DNA of 64,000 bases from Solobacterium sp. (GCA_017510405.1 JAFWNG010000021.1:1-64000), one strand, 5' to 3'; counted from the first letter of the stretch, positions 45,152 through 54,635 are shown. Notes: generated by a model from the sequence alone, not told the origin. Translations and numbers: made by a program.

Positions 45152-46672
45152 TTAAAAGTAGATGATCTGTCCGTCATCCGCAGACAGGATCTTCTTGATC
45201 GAACGCTTCTCACGGACGAATTCGGAAACGACACTGCGGAATCCGAGGGACTGGATCGTGATCAGCGGCGTCATCGCAACCATCGCCACGACGCCGAACG
45301 CGAAGTCCATGATGGCATCTGCGCCGCGCATGGTAACACACGCGCCGATCATCATCGGGAGGATGAAGCTGCTGGTCAGCGGACCGCTTGCCACGCCGCC
45401 GGAATCAAATGCGATGGCGGTGTATAGCTTCGGCACAAAGAACGAAAGTCCGAGTGAGATCAGATAACCTGGGATCAGATAATACAGCAGTGAGAACCCG
45501 TAGATCAGACGTATGACCGAAAGACCGATCGAGACGCCTACGCCCACGGACAGTGCGATCATCATCTGTCTCTGCGTTACAGCGCCGTTGGTGACTTCCT
45601 CGACCTGCTGGTTGAGAACATGAACGGCTGGTTCGGCAAGAACGACGACCATGCCGATAATAAATGCGAACAGGACCAGAAGCAGCGGATTACCGGCGGC
45701 CATTGTCCTTCCGATCTTGTAGCCGACAGGCATGAAGCCGATCGTCACTGCCATTAAGAAGATCACCAGTCCGGTGAATGCAAAGGCTATACCGGTCATG
45801 ATCTGCAGAATTCTCTGTTTCGGAAGATGCAGAACAAACTTCTGCAGGACAGCAAAGAAGCCGACCATCATCACAAGAGACTTTGCCACATCCAGGCACG
45901 TCTCCAGCAGCAGATGCCAGAACGCGCCGCCTCCCTGCACGCCGTAATCCGGCAGCGGGAAATGGATCGCGCTTCCGGCAGCGGACAGACTCAGGATCAG
46001 TACTGCCAGGATCGGACCGGCAGAGCATAGCGCAATGAGTCCGAAACTGTTCTGTCCGGCATTGCGGCCGCCGATCGTCTGGGCGATACCGATGCCGAGC
46101 GCCATGATGAACGGCACCGTGATCGGACCGGTCGTGACGCCGCCGGAATCAAATGCCAGCGGCAGGAACGCCTTGCCGCCCTGTGCGAACATCAGCGAAG
46201 AGAACGCAAACAGCAGCATATAGAAGAACAGCAGCATCGCCGTAAGATCCGTATTTGTAACAATGCGGAGCACCGCCAGCATCAGAAACAGTCCTACGCC
46301 GATCCCTACCGTCATGATCAGTGACAGCGGCTGCACCACTTCGCTGATCTGTCCCGCCAGAACCGAAAGATCCGGTTCCGCAACGGTAATGAGCATACCC
46401 ATCAGGAAACATGCCAGAAAGAGCAGCTTGATCCGTCCCGACTTCGTCATGCCTTCGCCGACATGCCGCCCGATCGGTGACATGGCAAGATCCGCTCCCA
46501 GGTTGAACAGACCGATGCCGAGCACCAGAAACAATGCACAGACCGAGAACCGGATCCGTTCCGGACCGCTCAGCGGCGCAAGCGGCGTAAACGACAGCAC
46601 CAGTACGATCACCAGTACCGGCACGACCGATGTCAGTGCTTCTGTTAATTTGGATAGAAGTGCTTTTTTCAC
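45152..46672 (-). CDS. DUF1538 membrane protein, probable transporter
   Basis: A 506-residue polytopic protein built of two homologous halves; each half carries the motif FDSGGVxxGPxTxxFIxP (LAFDSGGVTTGPITVPFIMA and IAFDSGGVASGPLTSSFILP), the hallmark of DUF1538. About 14 hydrophobic segments suggest an inverted-repeat transporter. The GTG start has GGAGG. Followed by two PII-like genes, an arrangement like AmtB-GlnK or SbtA-SbtB, which implies a carrier gated by PII proteins. The substrate is unknown. Confidence 0.85.
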   Translation of the reverse strand: MKKALLSKLTEALTSVVPVLVIVLVLSFTPLAPLSGPERIRFSVCALFLVLGIGLFNLGADLAMSPIGRHVGEGMTKSGRIKLLFLACFLMGMLITVAEPDLSVLAGQISEVVQPLSLIMTVGIGVGLFLMLAVLRIVTNTDLTAMLLFFYMLLFAFSSLMFAQGGKAFLPLAFDSGGVTTGPITVPFIMALGIGIAQTIGGRNAGQNSFGLIALCSAGPILAVLILSLSAAGSAIHFPLPDYGVQGGGAFWHLLLETCLDVAKSLVMMVGFFAVLQKFVLHLPKQRILQIMTGIAFAFTGLVIFLMAVTIGFMPVGYKIGRTMAAGNPLLLVLFAFIIGMVVVLAEPAVHVLNQQVEEVTNGAVTQRQMMIALSVGVGVSIGLSVIRLIYGFSLLYYLIPGYLISLGLSFFVPKLYTAIAFDSGGVASGPLTSSFILPMMIGACVTMRGADAIMDFAFGVVAMVAMTPLITIQSLGFRSVVSEFVREKRSIKKILSADDGQIIYF

Positions 46673-46780
46673 AATTCAGCCTCCTTCCCCTATCAAACCA
46701 TTATTTCATATTATAATAGATATCGTCTCCCCTGAAGTATAAAGTTCACTTCTGTCAAAGGCCCGTGTTCCCATAAAACC

Positions 46781-46810
46781 TTGGACAAAGACAGCAGAAT
46801 GGGATACAGT
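46781..46810 (+). promoter_or_regulatory. Promoter of tRNA-Pro
   Basis: TTGGAC (46781-46786), 18 bases, then TACAGT (46805-46810), about 20 bases upstream of the tRNA. Confidence 0.55.
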
Positions 46811-46831
46811 AGTAATGTTCGATAGAACGCT

Positions 46832-46905
46832 CGGGATGTAGCGCAGTTTGGTAGCGCACTTGAATGGGGTTCAAGGGGTCGTGGGTTCGAATCCCGTCAT
46901 CCCGA
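46832..46905 (+). tRNA. tRNA-Pro (GGG anticodon)
   Basis: The acceptor stem CGGGATG/CATCCCG pairs fully, the anticodon stem CTTGA/TCAAG encloses loop ATGGGGT (anticodon GGG), and the T-loop is GGTTCGAATCC. The CCA end is not encoded. The C1 start and A discriminator are typical of tRNA-Pro. Confidence 0.94.
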
Positions 46906-46908
46906 CGG

Positions 46909-46935
46909 AAAAGCACCGGCACCGGTGCTTTTTTT
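46909..46935 (+). terminator. Terminator of tRNA-Pro
   Basis: A perfect stem AAGCACCGG/CCGGTGCTT with a 2-base apex followed by seven T, just before the ribosome binding site of the endonuclease V gene. Expression of that gene would need read-through or a separate promoter. Confidence 0.82.
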
Positions 46936-46950
46936 ACCGGAGGAAACAGA

Positions 46951-47631
46951 ATGTACGAAGAAGAGATCCGCCTGCAGAATCGTCTGGCCGGGAAATGTAC
47001 AAAGCATGGTATTAAGATGGAACAGATCCATCGCGTTGCCGGCATCGATACTGCCTACTGGCAGAATGACGATAAGGAATACGGCGTATGCGTCATCTGT
47101 GTTTTTGATCATGCGTCCCGGAAACAGATCGAATGCGTCTGGGCTTCCGGTGAAGTGACGTTCCCATATGTACCGGGTCTTCTGGCATTCCGGGAACTGC
47201 CGCTGGTGGAAGCGGCTTTTGCGAAACTGAAGCACCGTCCGGATCTTCTTGTATTTGACGGCAACGGGCTTCTGCATCCGCGTCATATGGGCATCGCGTC
47301 ACATGCCTCTGTTGTACTGGGCATCCCCGCCATCGGTATTGCCAAGACGTTCTACCACTATGGCGACGGGGAATACCTCCTGCCGGACAACACTCCCGGC
47401 GCTTATACCGATATCGTTGTCAACGGCAGCGTCGACGGCCGCACTCTGCGCACGGAAAAAGACGTCAAGCCGGTCTTTGTGTCCATCGGCAGCGGCATTG
47501 ATCTCGATACCGCTGTTAAGGTCGCCATGTACTACAACAAAAAAGGCAGCCATGTGCCTCTTCCAACCCGCCAGGCGGATCTTGAGACAAAACGGCTGCG
47601 CCGATTACTTAAAGGTGATAGCGCTTTTTGA
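46951..47631 (+). CDS. nfi: Endonuclease V (deoxyinosine 3'-endonuclease)
   Basis: A 226-residue endonuclease V that nicks DNA near deaminated adenine. The catalytic residues fall in VAGIDTAYW (Asp), PDLLVFDGNGLLHPRHMGIASHASV (Asp and the strand-separating loop), and IGIAKTFY (Lys). The ATG at 46951 follows CGGAGG. It converges on and overlaps the next minus-strand gene by 23 bases. Confidence 0.93.
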   Translation: MYEEEIRLQNRLAGKCTKHGIKMEQIHRVAGIDTAYWQNDDKEYGVCVICVFDHASRKQIECVWASGEVTFPYVPGLLAFRELPLVEAAFAKLKHRPDLLVFDGNGLLHPRHMGIASHASVVLGIPAIGIAKTFYHYGDGEYLLPDNTPGAYTDIVVNGSVDGRTLRTEKDVKPVFVSIGSGIDLDTAVKVAMYYNKKGSHVPLPTRQADLETKRLRRLLKGDSAF

Positions 47632-47845
47632 TCTCGTCGTAATGTTCACGGCGCAATTCTTCCACCGTGACTGTTCCGTCTTCCCTCTGCACGAAGGAAA
47701 GCGATACAAAGCCGACGCGGATCCGCAGGATCAGCTGATCCGGAGTCTCATCGATCAGTTCCGTTTCGGAAAGAACTGCTTCTTTGAACTCTGCCAGCGA
47801 ATTCCATTCTCCTTTATATTTGAGCATCCCGGTAAGGGATGCCAT
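47609..47845 (-). CDS. Small conserved-looking hypothetical protein
   Basis: A 78-residue soluble protein (MASLTGMLKYKGEWNSLAEF...) with alternating strands and helices and the charged end EHYDEIKKRYHL. The ATG at 47845 has GGAGAG upstream. It lies 20 bases downstream of the kinase gene, so it is likely co-transcribed with it, and its 3' end overlaps nfi antisense by 23 bases. Not recognised. Confidence 0.65.
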   Translation of the reverse strand: MASLTGMLKYKGEWNSLAEFKEAVLSETELIDETPDQLILRIRVGFVSLSFVQREDGTVTVEELRREHYDEIKKRYHL

Positions 47846-47864
47846 TTTATTTCTCTCCACCCTG

Positions 47865-48785
47865 TTATCCGATCACACTGACCGTAATATCGTCAAACAG
47901 TTCCAGAACATCGTCCAGAGTAACTTCTGCCAGCGTAGCAGATACCGCTCCGGCCAGCGCGCCTGCCCACCGCAGTGCGTCTTCCCTTGCAAGACCGTCG
48001 GTCACCTTGCCGAGGAACGCCGCCAGCATGGCATCGCCCGTACCGACTTTGTTCACCGGTTCCGCCTTCACATAGCTCATGCGGTACATGGCGTCCCGGC
48101 ACATCAGGTAACATCCCTTCTCACCCAGCGGCAGAAGGATCCCGTGCAGGCCTGCGTCTTTTGCCCGCTGCAGATATTCCACGACTCTGCTTTCATCCGC
48201 TTCTTCACCAAGCAGCGCCGCCAGTTCCGCCAGCGTGCGCTTTACCATGTCCGGATGGCATCTGCTCAGTGTTTCCAGAGACAGCTTCTCGGTGTCCAGA
48301 ACGACCTGGACGCCGCGCTGATGCAGCGAATCACACAGCGATACGATGAACTCCGCATCGAATCCTTTCATCATCGATCCCGCGATCACACAGGTATCAT
48401 TTTCCCCTGCTTCCGCGAGCACATTGCGGATCTCTTCGCATACCCGCTCATCCGCGCACGGACCTTCTCCGTTCACAGCGATCAGTGTCCCGTGATCATG
48501 CATTTTGACATTGACGCGGTTGTTTCCTTCAACACGCACTGCCCGCAGATCGATATACCGGTTTCCCTTTACCTGCTGTTCAATAAACTGTCCTGTGAAG
48601 CCGCCGAGCACAGCCACTGCGACAGACGGAATCTTCATGATGCTCAGATCCCGCGAAACATTCAGTCCCTTGCCGGCCGGCTTGAATAATTCATTCTTTG
48701 CGCGGTTTACGCCGTCTTCTTTCAGGTCTCCCTGAATTTCCATGTAATAGTCAATTGCCGGATTCAATGTAAGTGTATAGATCAT
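47865..48785 (-). CDS. 1-phosphofructokinase/tagatose-6-phosphate kinase-like PfkB kinase
   Basis: A 306-residue hexose-phosphate kinase of the FruK/LacC branch: it begins with YTLTLNPAIDYYMEI, typical of FruK and LacC, contains PAGKGLNVSRDLSI (substrate loop) and ends with the catalytic VNKVGTGDAMLAAFLG. It phosphorylates fructose-1-phosphate or tagatose-6-phosphate. No fructose PTS is adjacent, so the sugar is undecided. Confidence 0.85.
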   Translation of the reverse strand: MIYTLTLNPAIDYYMEIQGDLKEDGVNRAKNELFKPAGKGLNVSRDLSIMKIPSVAVAVLGGFTGQFIEQQVKGNRYIDLRAVRVEGNNRVNVKMHDHGTLIAVNGEGPCADERVCEEIRNVLAEAGENDTCVIAGSMMKGFDAEFIVSLCDSLHQRGVQVVLDTEKLSLETLSRCHPDMVKRTLAELAALLGEEADESRVVEYLQRAKDAGLHGILLPLGEKGCYLMCRDAMYRMSYVKAEPVNKVGTGDAMLAAFLGKVTDGLAREDALRWAGALAGAVSATLAEVTLDDVLELFDDITVSVIG

Positions 48786-49170
48786 ATCGGCACCTCTTCC
48801 TTATTATCCAGATGTTATTTGTCATTTCGTTACTCCAAGTGTACCACAAAAACAGTGCTTCCTGACAGATGCAGAGGGTTCCTTCTTCACGGTTTCCTGC
48901 GTCTTTATTTATCAGGCAATTTCATATATCTGTATAGTATCGTGCAAATGCCCATTTCCGGCTCTTCCATCCTGCATGCATACCGGTCTATTAATAGATT
49001 AGTACCCTTACAATTACAGTGATCTGATAATTACCGGAAGAACCAAAAATGACACTTTTGTCAGATACTGCATCTTAAAAGACAGATTATCCCGGACGCC
49101 ATGATTTTTCTTCTTGCAAGAATAACTGTTTTTAATCATGGTTAATGAAAGGAGGTTTTAGTTTCTCGTC
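48786..49170. other. Non-coding gap with two perfect palindromes before the recombinase
   Basis: No gene is seen. It holds the upstream region of the kinase gene on the minus strand, the 12-bp perfect palindromes TCTATTAATAGA (48987-48998) and TTCTTGCAAGAA (49111-49122), and an A/T-rich leader of the recombinase. The recombinase Shine-Dalgarno AAAGGAGG is 13 bases from its ATG, longer than usual. The palindromes could be regulator or recombinase-arm sites; no att core can be fixed. Confidence 0.4.
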
Positions 49171-50169
49171 ATGGGAACAGGAAGTTACACAGAATTATCC
49201 CATCACCCGCCGTCCGGAATACCCGTTCCGGATGATACGGCATCTACTCTCACATTTCGACAGGTCACGGAAATGTGTCTTGAATCGAAAAAAGACACAT
49301 TGAAGCGATCCACATATAATCAGTATTGGAATCAGTGCAACAATCATCTCTTAAATGAGATCGGCGACGAGATCTTCGCAGATCTTACAGAAGAACGTCT
49401 CAACAATCTTCTGAAAACGAAGCTTCAGGAAGGCTATCAGTTCTCTACCGTCATGAATCTCAGGACCATCCTGATGATGATCCTGAGGTACGCTATGCAG
49501 AACCACATACCTACAAACGTCACCGGTCCGCTGTTTACACCGCGATACAGGGCAAAAGAGATGCAGGTATTTACCCGCTGGGAACAGAAGCAGATCGAAG
49601 ACCTGCTCTTCACCCGCAAGGATGACTACATACTTGCCGTATTCCTGTCTATGTACTGCGGACTTCGCATTGGTGAAGTATGTGCCCTTCAGTGGAAGGA
49701 CATACACTTCCGAAATGGTACCCTGTCTGTAACCAAGACACTGTGCCGCATCCAGGATAACGGCACGACGTCCAAAAAGACGTACGTTGCCTCAGTACTC
49801 CCGAAGACACACAGTTCCATACGCACCATACCGATTCCAACATTCCTGATGCCGCTGCTTCGGCAGCATCGAAAAAAAGATACTGATTATGTGATAACCG
49901 GCACTGAATGCAGTATGGAACCACGTACCTGCCTCAGACGCTTCAAGACGATCTTAAAGCACGCCAAAGTATCCAACTATTCGTTTCACGCCCTGCGGCA
50001 CACCTTTGCGACCCGCTGCGTAGAGACCGGCATGGACACCAAATCCCTGAGTGAGATCCTCGGTCATTCCACCGTGAAAATCACTCTGGACCGCTATGTT
50101 CATCCTTCCATGGATTTCAAGCGTGCACAGATCAATCGTTTGAAAAAAGTTACAAAACTTGACGTCTGA
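49171..50169 (+). CDS. Tyrosine recombinase/phage-type integrase
   Basis: A 332-residue site-specific recombinase. Residues 25-125 form the SAM-like core-binding domain (TFRQVTEMCLESKKDTLKRST), and the catalytic domain carries Arg166 (CGLRIGE), His273/Arg276 (HALRHTF), His299 (LGHS) and Tyr309 (TLDRYVH), so it looks active. No excisionase, relaxase or phage gene accompanies it. It stands at the border of a region with different gene content, which suggests it mobilised, or still inverts or moves, the mirrored clusters downstream. Confidence 0.9.
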   Translation: MGTGSYTELSHHPPSGIPVPDDTASTLTFRQVTEMCLESKKDTLKRSTYNQYWNQCNNHLLNEIGDEIFADLTEERLNNLLKTKLQEGYQFSTVMNLRTILMMILRYAMQNHIPTNVTGPLFTPRYRAKEMQVFTRWEQKQIEDLLFTRKDDYILAVFLSMYCGLRIGEVCALQWKDIHFRNGTLSVTKTLCRIQDNGTTSKKTYVASVLPKTHSSIRTIPIPTFLMPLLRQHRKKDTDYVITGTECSMEPRTCLRRFKTILKHAKVSNYSFHALRHTFATRCVETGMDTKSLSEILGHSTVKITLDRYVHPSMDFKRAQINRLKKVTKLDV

Positions 50170-50271
50170 GGCAGGCAAAACCACTCACCTATACCCTCTT
50201 CGGTATGCACCAAATTCGATCTTTTAATAAAACATTAAAGGACATAACCGAAGTAAAACGGAGGGGGAACC

Positions 50272-53200
50272 ATGAAAGAAACAAAAAAAGTCTTTTCATT
50301 CCTGATGGCTGTCATGATGATCCTCGGTATGATCACGACACCAGTACAGGCAAGAGGGGGCGAATCCACTGACGGCTGGGGCTGGCCTTACGGCGGCTGG
50401 TGGTCCTGGTGGGGATGGCAGCAGCCTGAACCGGAGCCGGAACCAGAACCGGTAGTTGAGGAAGAACCTGTAGAGGAGGAAGAAGAGGAAGAAACTCCTG
50501 CAGAAACACCGGCAGAAGAAGCACCGGAGGAGAATTCCGAAGTTGCTCCTGCTGAACAGGCTGAAGAACCGGTTCAGTACGCAGCAGGAACTCTGCCATA
50601 CTCTGATGACAAGTATCAGGTATACGTAGACTGTGATGAAACAGCAGAAATTCCGGTAGGAACTCTGCCGGTAGTGACAGAATTCGCAGAAGGCAGTGAA
50701 GAATATAATGCAGCAAAAGCAGCAGTACTCGGTGATTCCGATAATACAACAGGATTCGCTGCCTTTGATATTTCGCTGTATAACGGTGATACGCTCGATG
50801 AACCGAATCCGAACGGCAATCCTGTAACAGTCACAGTAGAACTGAAGAACCTGCCGGCTGAAGCAATCGCAGCAGCTGACACACTGGAACTCTCTCATAT
50901 CAATGAAGTATCCGGTGAAACAGAAGTTGTCGCGACAGCAGAAGAGATCACCGTTACAGGTGAAGACAGCGCGACAGCAGAGTTCACAGTAGACAGTTTC
51001 TCCACATTCACTCTGACATGGGGAGAGAATGATGAGAACGAAGCAACCATCATCTGGGGATACATGAATGGCGACACATTCACAGAACTGGAAGAAGGAT
51101 CCACAGTAACTCTGGATCAGACAGCGGCTACAGTAAGCATTCTCAACAGTTTTGAAGGATATTTATATCAAGGCGCTGTTTATGTTGCGTCTGGCGGAGA
51201 AATGTCAGAAGGTGTTAGTATCCAGTCCACTCTGAACAAAACAGACGATGGATGGAGCTGTGTTGCCTATAATTCAGAAGATGGCAGTGAAACAGTTACA
51301 CCTATCGCAGATGGAAGCGTTATCTATGTAAACTATTTAGCACCTGGTGAGTATACGCCGCCTACTTCAGGCGCAGGGGAAGCTACAGTTCCGAGCCCGA
51401 CAACGGAAAAGACGGTTACCGATAACGGAGACGGCACATATACAATTCAGTTGGATATCACAGGCGCTTTAGTAACTGAAGACAATTCACATTATGTTAA
51501 TGTGCTGGTTATTCTTGACGCTACCCGCAGTATGAATGGTGCTAAGTGGACCAATGCTAAAGCAGCCATGAAGACATTGATCGAAACAATGACGGAAGGC
51601 GATAACGCTGCGAATGCCGGCAAAATCGATTTTGCTCTTGTAACGTTTGGCCGTTCAGCTACAGTTACACAGAACTGGACGAAGGATAATGCTTCATTTA
51701 AGACTACATGTGCTGGTATAAATATGGTTTCCACATCAGGAACGAACTGGGAAGCTGGTATGCGCGGCGGTCTGTATGGAGTTCTGAATAATCTTCCGGA
51801 CGATGATCCAACATATGTCATCTTCCTGACTGACGGTGATCCGAACGTATATTATTCAAGCGGAGCTGATACGAACTATACCAATACCGGCACTACAAAT
51901 GGTTATAGTCAAAACGCAAATACCTCAGCAAACCATTCTGCGGATGAAGCGAAAGCAATTGCTGCAAAGACAAAACTGTACGGTATCTACTGTGGTGACA
52001 GCGGTTCAACGCCTAGCGGTGAATCATACAATCGTCTTGTCGGTGTTATCACCGGAAATGGACAAGGCGGTGTTAAAACGATTGCAGCTAATGCAGATAC
52101 TATTGAATCTGAGTTCAAAGCAATTGCTGAGACGGCATTAAAAGATGTTGGCGCCTACAATGCTTCCGTTGATGACGGTGTTCCGAGCCTTGCAGGTATC
52201 AGTGCTAACGTTACCGGTCAAGCCGGCGGTTATGAGTATTATAAGAAAGAAAAGAATGAGAGTGAGTTCTCTGAATGGGCTGATGCTCCTGGTGCTGTTT
52301 ACAGCAATGACAATGGTGTCACCTGGGATCTGAGCAAGGTAGGAACACTTCCTGAAGAAACTACATATCGTATTAAGTTTACAGTTTGGCCAAGCCAGGA
52401 CGCGTATGACCTCATTGCCGACCTTAACAATGGACTTAAAGATTATGATGATCTGACAGATAAAGAAAAAGCGGCTGTTACAGGCAACAAGGATGATGGT
52501 TATACACTGGTAACAAATACTCACTTAAACACAAATTATACGGTTAACGGAAAACAGTATTCAGACCAGCCGGATGATCTCCAGTACAAAGCTATGCCGC
52601 TTCCGACGAAGATGATCAAAGTTAAGAAGAACTGGCCGCAAAACCTGCTCGATGGTTACGGTGCTGCAACATACAGAGACGAAAACGGTGTAGAACAGAC
52701 TGCCACAGAGATCACATTAAACCTGCAGAAAGACGGTGCTAATTATCTGCCGGTTACAGTGAAGGCTGATGAAAATTGGGTAAAAGACGATGTCTACGTT
52801 TCCTGCGGTAACATGTCTATCAATGCCGCTGGTGAAGTTACTATTCACGAACCAGGACATGATTATCAGATCGTTGAACCGGCTGCCTTCTCCTATTACT
52901 GGGATCTGATCTCTGATGTATATCATCCGATGGTCATCAACGGAAAAGCTGAAATGCTGATTCTGAATGAAAAACTGACAGCTGAGGATGTTGATAACGA
53001 GACAGTATTTGAAATTAACGGTAAGTTCTACGAAAAATCTGATGCAGATTCAAATACTCTTGAAGCTGACAACTATCGTCGTTCCAACCTGAACCTGACA
53101 AAGGTCGTTTCTACCGAAGGCGGCCAGAATGACTACTTCACATATACTGCGAAAGTTACCGATGCTCAGTCTTCAGATGGATATGTTTGGTTCTCTGCAT

Positions 53201-54273
53201 GGGATCCGGAAGCCGGTGCGACAGTTAAGGCTACTGACTGGGTAGTCAGCGGTGCAACTGCAGAAGACGGCAATACAGGTTACTGGTATGCACAGAATGG
53301 TGCAACTATTACCTTAAAGATCAAAGCAGGATGGAACGTACGTTTCCTGAACCTGTACCATGGATCCACATTCAGCTTCGAAGAAACTGATATGCCGCAG
53401 TTCTATGAGTTTGAGAACGCTGAAGCAGATAAAAAGTATGATTTCGAGGATACAACCATTACTGATGCGGACTGGTATAAAATTGAAGACAAAGTTGTTT
53501 CCGGAAACATTATTGAACCGAATAACAGCTACACAGTTACTTATACCAATAAGTATGAAGCCTTCTATGTATATCATTCCGGTACTGCTGTTGATGGAAA
53601 TCTTGAAGTAATCGGTATGCCTGCAGCAGGAGGTACATATGATCTGACTCAGAATCTGACTCCTAACACGCTCTATGGCGGTTACTATCTGGATTATGCA
53701 GGCAAGGGCGATTATAAAGATGACGGCATCAAGGGAACAACTGGTGTCAAATATACAGGTATGAATTACGAGTGGACCGGAGCACAGACCGTTAAGGGAA
53801 CTGAGATCACTCCTGTTGCCGGTGAAACATATTACATCAAGGAAGTCCCGACATACTATCTGAGAAACTATCATCAGATCAACTACGTGAAGAGCAGCGG
53901 TAAGCTGATGGCGCTTTATCTGATCTCTGCTGTTGATGATCTGAATTATCAGGAAACAGGCTTCTATCTCCAGACAGATGATAAGAATGAGGCAACAAAA
54001 GTATTGTCTTCTCTTAAGTTCAAGAACTACGCGACAAATAAGACAGTTACATTAAAGGCAAACTCAGTATTCAGATCATTAGGAATCACTGAAGAAGGAG
54101 AATACCTGACATATTACGATGCGACGAGTGATACTGATTACTTCAAAGTCGGTAAGTTCACAGTTGAGCCGTATTGGATCACACCGGACAGAATTACTGT
54201 GAGAGGTATCAGTAAGCGTACAATCACGATCTCATCCATGACTAAATCAGGTATTAGCAAATCAGATGACTAA
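50272..54273 (+). CDS. Large secreted VWA-domain surface protein (copy 1)
   Basis: A 1333-residue exported protein. A signal peptide (about 1-28, ending PVQA) is followed by a Trp/Gly stretch (GWGWPYGGWWSWWGW) and an acidic Pro/Glu-rich region to about 100. A VWA domain starts near 410 with the MIDAS Asp416-x-Thr-x-Ser420 and Asp521 in FLTDGDPN. After it come several beta-sandwich, Cna-B/SpaA-like modules (for example KVKKNWPQNL and TVTYTNKYEAFYVYH). The end (SGISKSDD) has no LPxTG motif or membrane anchor. The copy at 61483-64000 is a clear homologue. GGAGGGGG precedes the ATG. A surface adhesin is likely; anchoring is unexplained. Confidence 0.85.
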   Translation: MKETKKVFSFLMAVMMILGMITTPVQARGGESTDGWGWPYGGWWSWWGWQQPEPEPEPEPVVEEEPVEEEEEEETPAETPAEEAPEENSEVAPAEQAEEPVQYAAGTLPYSDDKYQVYVDCDETAEIPVGTLPVVTEFAEGSEEYNAAKAAVLGDSDNTTGFAAFDISLYNGDTLDEPNPNGNPVTVTVELKNLPAEAIAAADTLELSHINEVSGETEVVATAEEITVTGEDSATAEFTVDSFSTFTLTWGENDENEATIIWGYMNGDTFTELEEGSTVTLDQTAATVSILNSFEGYLYQGAVYVASGGEMSEGVSIQSTLNKTDDGWSCVAYNSEDGSETVTPIADGSVIYVNYLAPGEYTPPTSGAGEATVPSPTTEKTVTDNGDGTYTIQLDITGALVTEDNSHYVNVLVILDATRSMNGAKWTNAKAAMKTLIETMTEGDNAANAGKIDFALVTFGRSATVTQNWTKDNASFKTTCAGINMVSTSGTNWEAGMRGGLYGVLNNLPDDDPTYVIFLTDGDPNVYYSSGADTNYTNTGTTNGYSQNANTSANHSADEAKAIAAKTKLYGIYCGDSGSTPSGESYNRLVGVITGNGQGGVKTIAANADTIESEFKAIAETALKDVGAYNASVDDGVPSLAGISANVTGQAGGYEYYKKEKNESEFSEWADAPGAVYSNDNGVTWDLSKVGTLPEETTYRIKFTVWPSQDAYDLIADLNNGLKDYDDLTDKEKAAVTGNKDDGYTLVTNTHLNTNYTVNGKQYSDQPDDLQYKAMPLPTKMIKVKKNWPQNLLDGYGAATYRDENGVEQTATEITLNLQKDGANYLPVTVKADENWVKDDVYVSCGNMSINAAGEVTIHEPGHDYQIVEPAAFSYYWDLISDVYHPMVINGKAEMLILNEKLTAEDVDNETVFEINGKFYEKSDADSNTLEADNYRRSNLNLTKVVSTEGGQNDYFTYTAKVTDAQSSDGYVWFSAWDPEAGATVKATDWVVSGATAEDGNTGYWYAQNGATITLKIKAGWNVRFLNLYHGSTFSFEETDMPQFYEFENAEADKKYDFEDTTITDADWYKIEDKVVSGNIIEPNNSYTVTYTNKYEAFYVYHSGTAVDGNLEVIGMPAAGGTYDLTQNLTPNTLYGGYYLDYAGKGDYKDDGIKGTTGVKYTGMNYEWTGAQTVKGTEITPVAGETYYIKEVPTYYLRNYHQINYVKSSGKLMALYLISAVDDLNYQETGFYLQTDDKNEATKVLSSLKFKNYATNKTVTLKANSVFRSLGITEEGEYLTYYDATSDTDYFKVGKFTVEPYWITPDRITVRGISKRTITISSMTKSGISKSDD

Positions 54274-54290
54274 GTTGAGAGGTGAATAAA

Positions 54291-54536
54291 ATGGCAAAAA
54301 GAAAATATATGAGTCCCGTGTTATTCACACTGGATGACGACGGCGAAGAAATTATCAGTTTCGGTGGTTCTCAGGGCACATCTGGATATGATAGTATGTT
54401 CACTTTTGAGGACGATGGACTGGAAGGTTTGTGCGGGGATTATGACGACGTTGAGCTTGCGGAGATGGCTGGCGACGATCAGTACATTACCTGGGATGAA
54501 TACTATGCTTATTTAGAGCGTCACCCAGAACCGTAA
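54291..54536 (+). CDS. Acidic 81-residue peptide, candidate RiPP precursor (copy 1)
   Basis: The ATG at 54291, with GAGAGG upstream, opens MAKRKYMSPVLFTLDDDG, which holds the YxxPxL motif used by many lasso and related leaders to bind PqqD-type recognition proteins. The rest is strongly acidic with one cysteine (GLCGDYDDVE) and ends YLERHPEP. It starts 17 bases after the VWA gene and is followed by a hairpin, then kinase and PqqD genes, the layout of RiPP precursors. The counterpart at 61226-61474 shares the basic start, the xxP-hydrophobic motif, one cysteine and a terminal PxP. Substrate role is inferred. Confidence 0.65.
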   Translation: MAKRKYMSPVLFTLDDDGEEIISFGGSQGTSGYDSMFTFEDDGLEGLCGDYDDVELAEMAGDDQYITWDEYYAYLERHPEP

Positions 54537-54558
54537 TATAGTTTGATTAATTTGAACA

Positions 54559-54600
54559 GAATTGCGTGAGATTCAAGATTCTCACGCAATTCTTCTGTTT
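54559..54600 (+). terminator. Terminator/attenuator between precursor and kinase (copy 1)
   Basis: GAATTGCGTGAG pairs perfectly with CTCACGCAATTC around a 10-base loop, followed by TTCTGTTTTG. It lies 22 bases past the peptide stop and 36 before the kinase ATG. Partial termination here would give more peptide than enzyme message. The same arrangement recurs at 61173-61209. Confidence 0.78.
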
Positions 54601-54635
54601 TGATGATCTCTATACTTTTGAACAATGGAATTAAT

